From Boseongicola sp. SB0662_bin_57 (GTDB lineage Bacteria; Pseudomonadota; Alphaproteobacteria; Rhodobacterales; Rhodobacteraceae), in assembly GCA_009839535.1 (NCBI GenBank), contig VXPN01000089.1:1-5114 (forward strand): a stretch of 5,114 bases of DNA, in the 5' to 3' direction. Position 1 is the stretch's first letter, and every line of letters begins with the position of its first letter. Below, piece by piece: positions 4,772 through 5,114 of the stretch. The translations under genes were made by a program, and so were the position numbers. Below the pieces are notes generated by a model. The model saw only the letters and a program-made list of their open reading frames with translations, ran no database searches and had not been told where the DNA came from.

Positions 4772-5114
4772 ATGAGAATTGCATTATGGGCCCTGGGCGC
4801 GTTGGCCGCCGTCCTGATCGCGTTCCTGGCATTCGTGTTTGCGCAGCCCCGGCTGGCGACGGGCGTCGCCTTCGGCGTGAACACCGCCCCGATCGAGGCG
4901 CGGCTTCGCGACGATTTCCCGCCCCGGACCACCGACGCCAGGACGGAAGCGATCACCGCGGCGGCCAGCGCTTTTTTTGAAGCGCTGGATGCCAGGCAGC
5001 GCGGCAAGGCAACTTATTCCTTCAGCGACAACGCGCAGCGCTCCAACTGGTCCAATTTCCCCGAAGGCATGATCCCGCGCGGCGGTCTCAAGCTGGGCGA
5101 GCTCAGCGCAGGGC
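4772..5114 (+). CDS. exported DUF3500-like protein of unknown function (N-terminal 114 residues, cut by window edge)
   Basis: The frame is open from ATG 4772 to the right edge. Residues 1-24 (MRIALWALGALAAVLIAFLA plus FVFA) form a hydrophobic segment. It reads as a signal peptide, with a possible cleavage after VFA (22-24), or as a membrane anchor. The mature part has a spacer to about residue 57 and then AITAAASAFFEALDARQRGK (60-79), followed by ATYSFSDNAQRSNWSNFPEG and GGLKLGEL (104-111). This order, a helix with F-x-x-x-L-D-x-x-Q-R-x-K, an aromatic/Asp/Arg-x-N-W segment and then R-x-G-L-x-L, is that of the DUF3500 family, whose function is unknown. The assignment rests on pattern memory. 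The protein would act outside the cytoplasm. It is probably transcribed separately from ruvB given the 658-bp gap. Confidence 0.75.
   Translation, partial: MRIALWALGALAAVLIAFLAFVFAQPRLATGVAFGVNTAPIEARLRDDFPPRTTDARTEAITAAASAFFEALDARQRGKATYSFSDNAQRSNWSNFPEGMIPRGGLKLGELSAG

Overview
The window looks like chromosomal DNA of a high-GC alphaproteobacterium, most likely a member of the Rhodobacterales. The RuvB sequence reads in the style of that group (for example the GPVLAKAGDLAAILTNL stretch). The choline-dehydrogenase-like protein closely resembles the BetA type known from Ruegeria and its relatives, and a small DUF1127 protein is typical of alphaproteobacteria. This placement comes from reading the sequences, not from a database search.

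Layout: (1) positions 1-1099, minus strand, hold the first 366 codons of a GMC-family oxidoreductase (probable choline dehydrogenase, betA) that runs off the left edge. A possible 44-codon ORF (1075-1209, minus) overlaps its start. (2) 1306-1588, minus strand, is a DUF1127 small-protein gene with a compact structured 3' region: three consecutive hairpins, the last a clear rho-independent terminator. (3) 1589-1896 is the divergent control region between the DUF1127 gene and the ruv genes, with a plausible ruvC promoter whose -35 lies in one arm of a palindrome. (4) 1897-4113, plus strand, is the Holliday-junction operon ruvC-ruvA-ruvB, complete, with all the key residues I checked present. ruvC and ruvA overlap by ATGA. 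The 64-nt ruvA-ruvB gap is bridged exactly by a 23-codon mini-ORF that overlaps the ruvA stop (ATGA) and the ruvB GTG start (GTGA). (5) 4114-4771 is a 658-nt stretch without a recognisable gene but with several perfect inverted repeats. (6) 4772-5114, plus strand, is the N-terminal part of an exported DUF3500-like protein that runs off the right edge.

How the genes work together: RuvA binds the four-way junction, RuvB hexamers pump DNA through it, and RuvC cuts it, so co-transcription and translational coupling fit a shared complex. The betA-like gene would feed glycine betaine synthesis from choline (osmoprotection or catabolism). DUF1127 proteins are small basic proteins linked to RNA turnover and stress in related bacteria. 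Nothing in the window ties these modules functionally, and I see no mobile element, CRISPR array, tRNA or rRNA. The window is mostly ordinary; the points most worth checking are the mini-ORF between ruvA and ruvB and the structured 3' end of the DUF1127 transcript.
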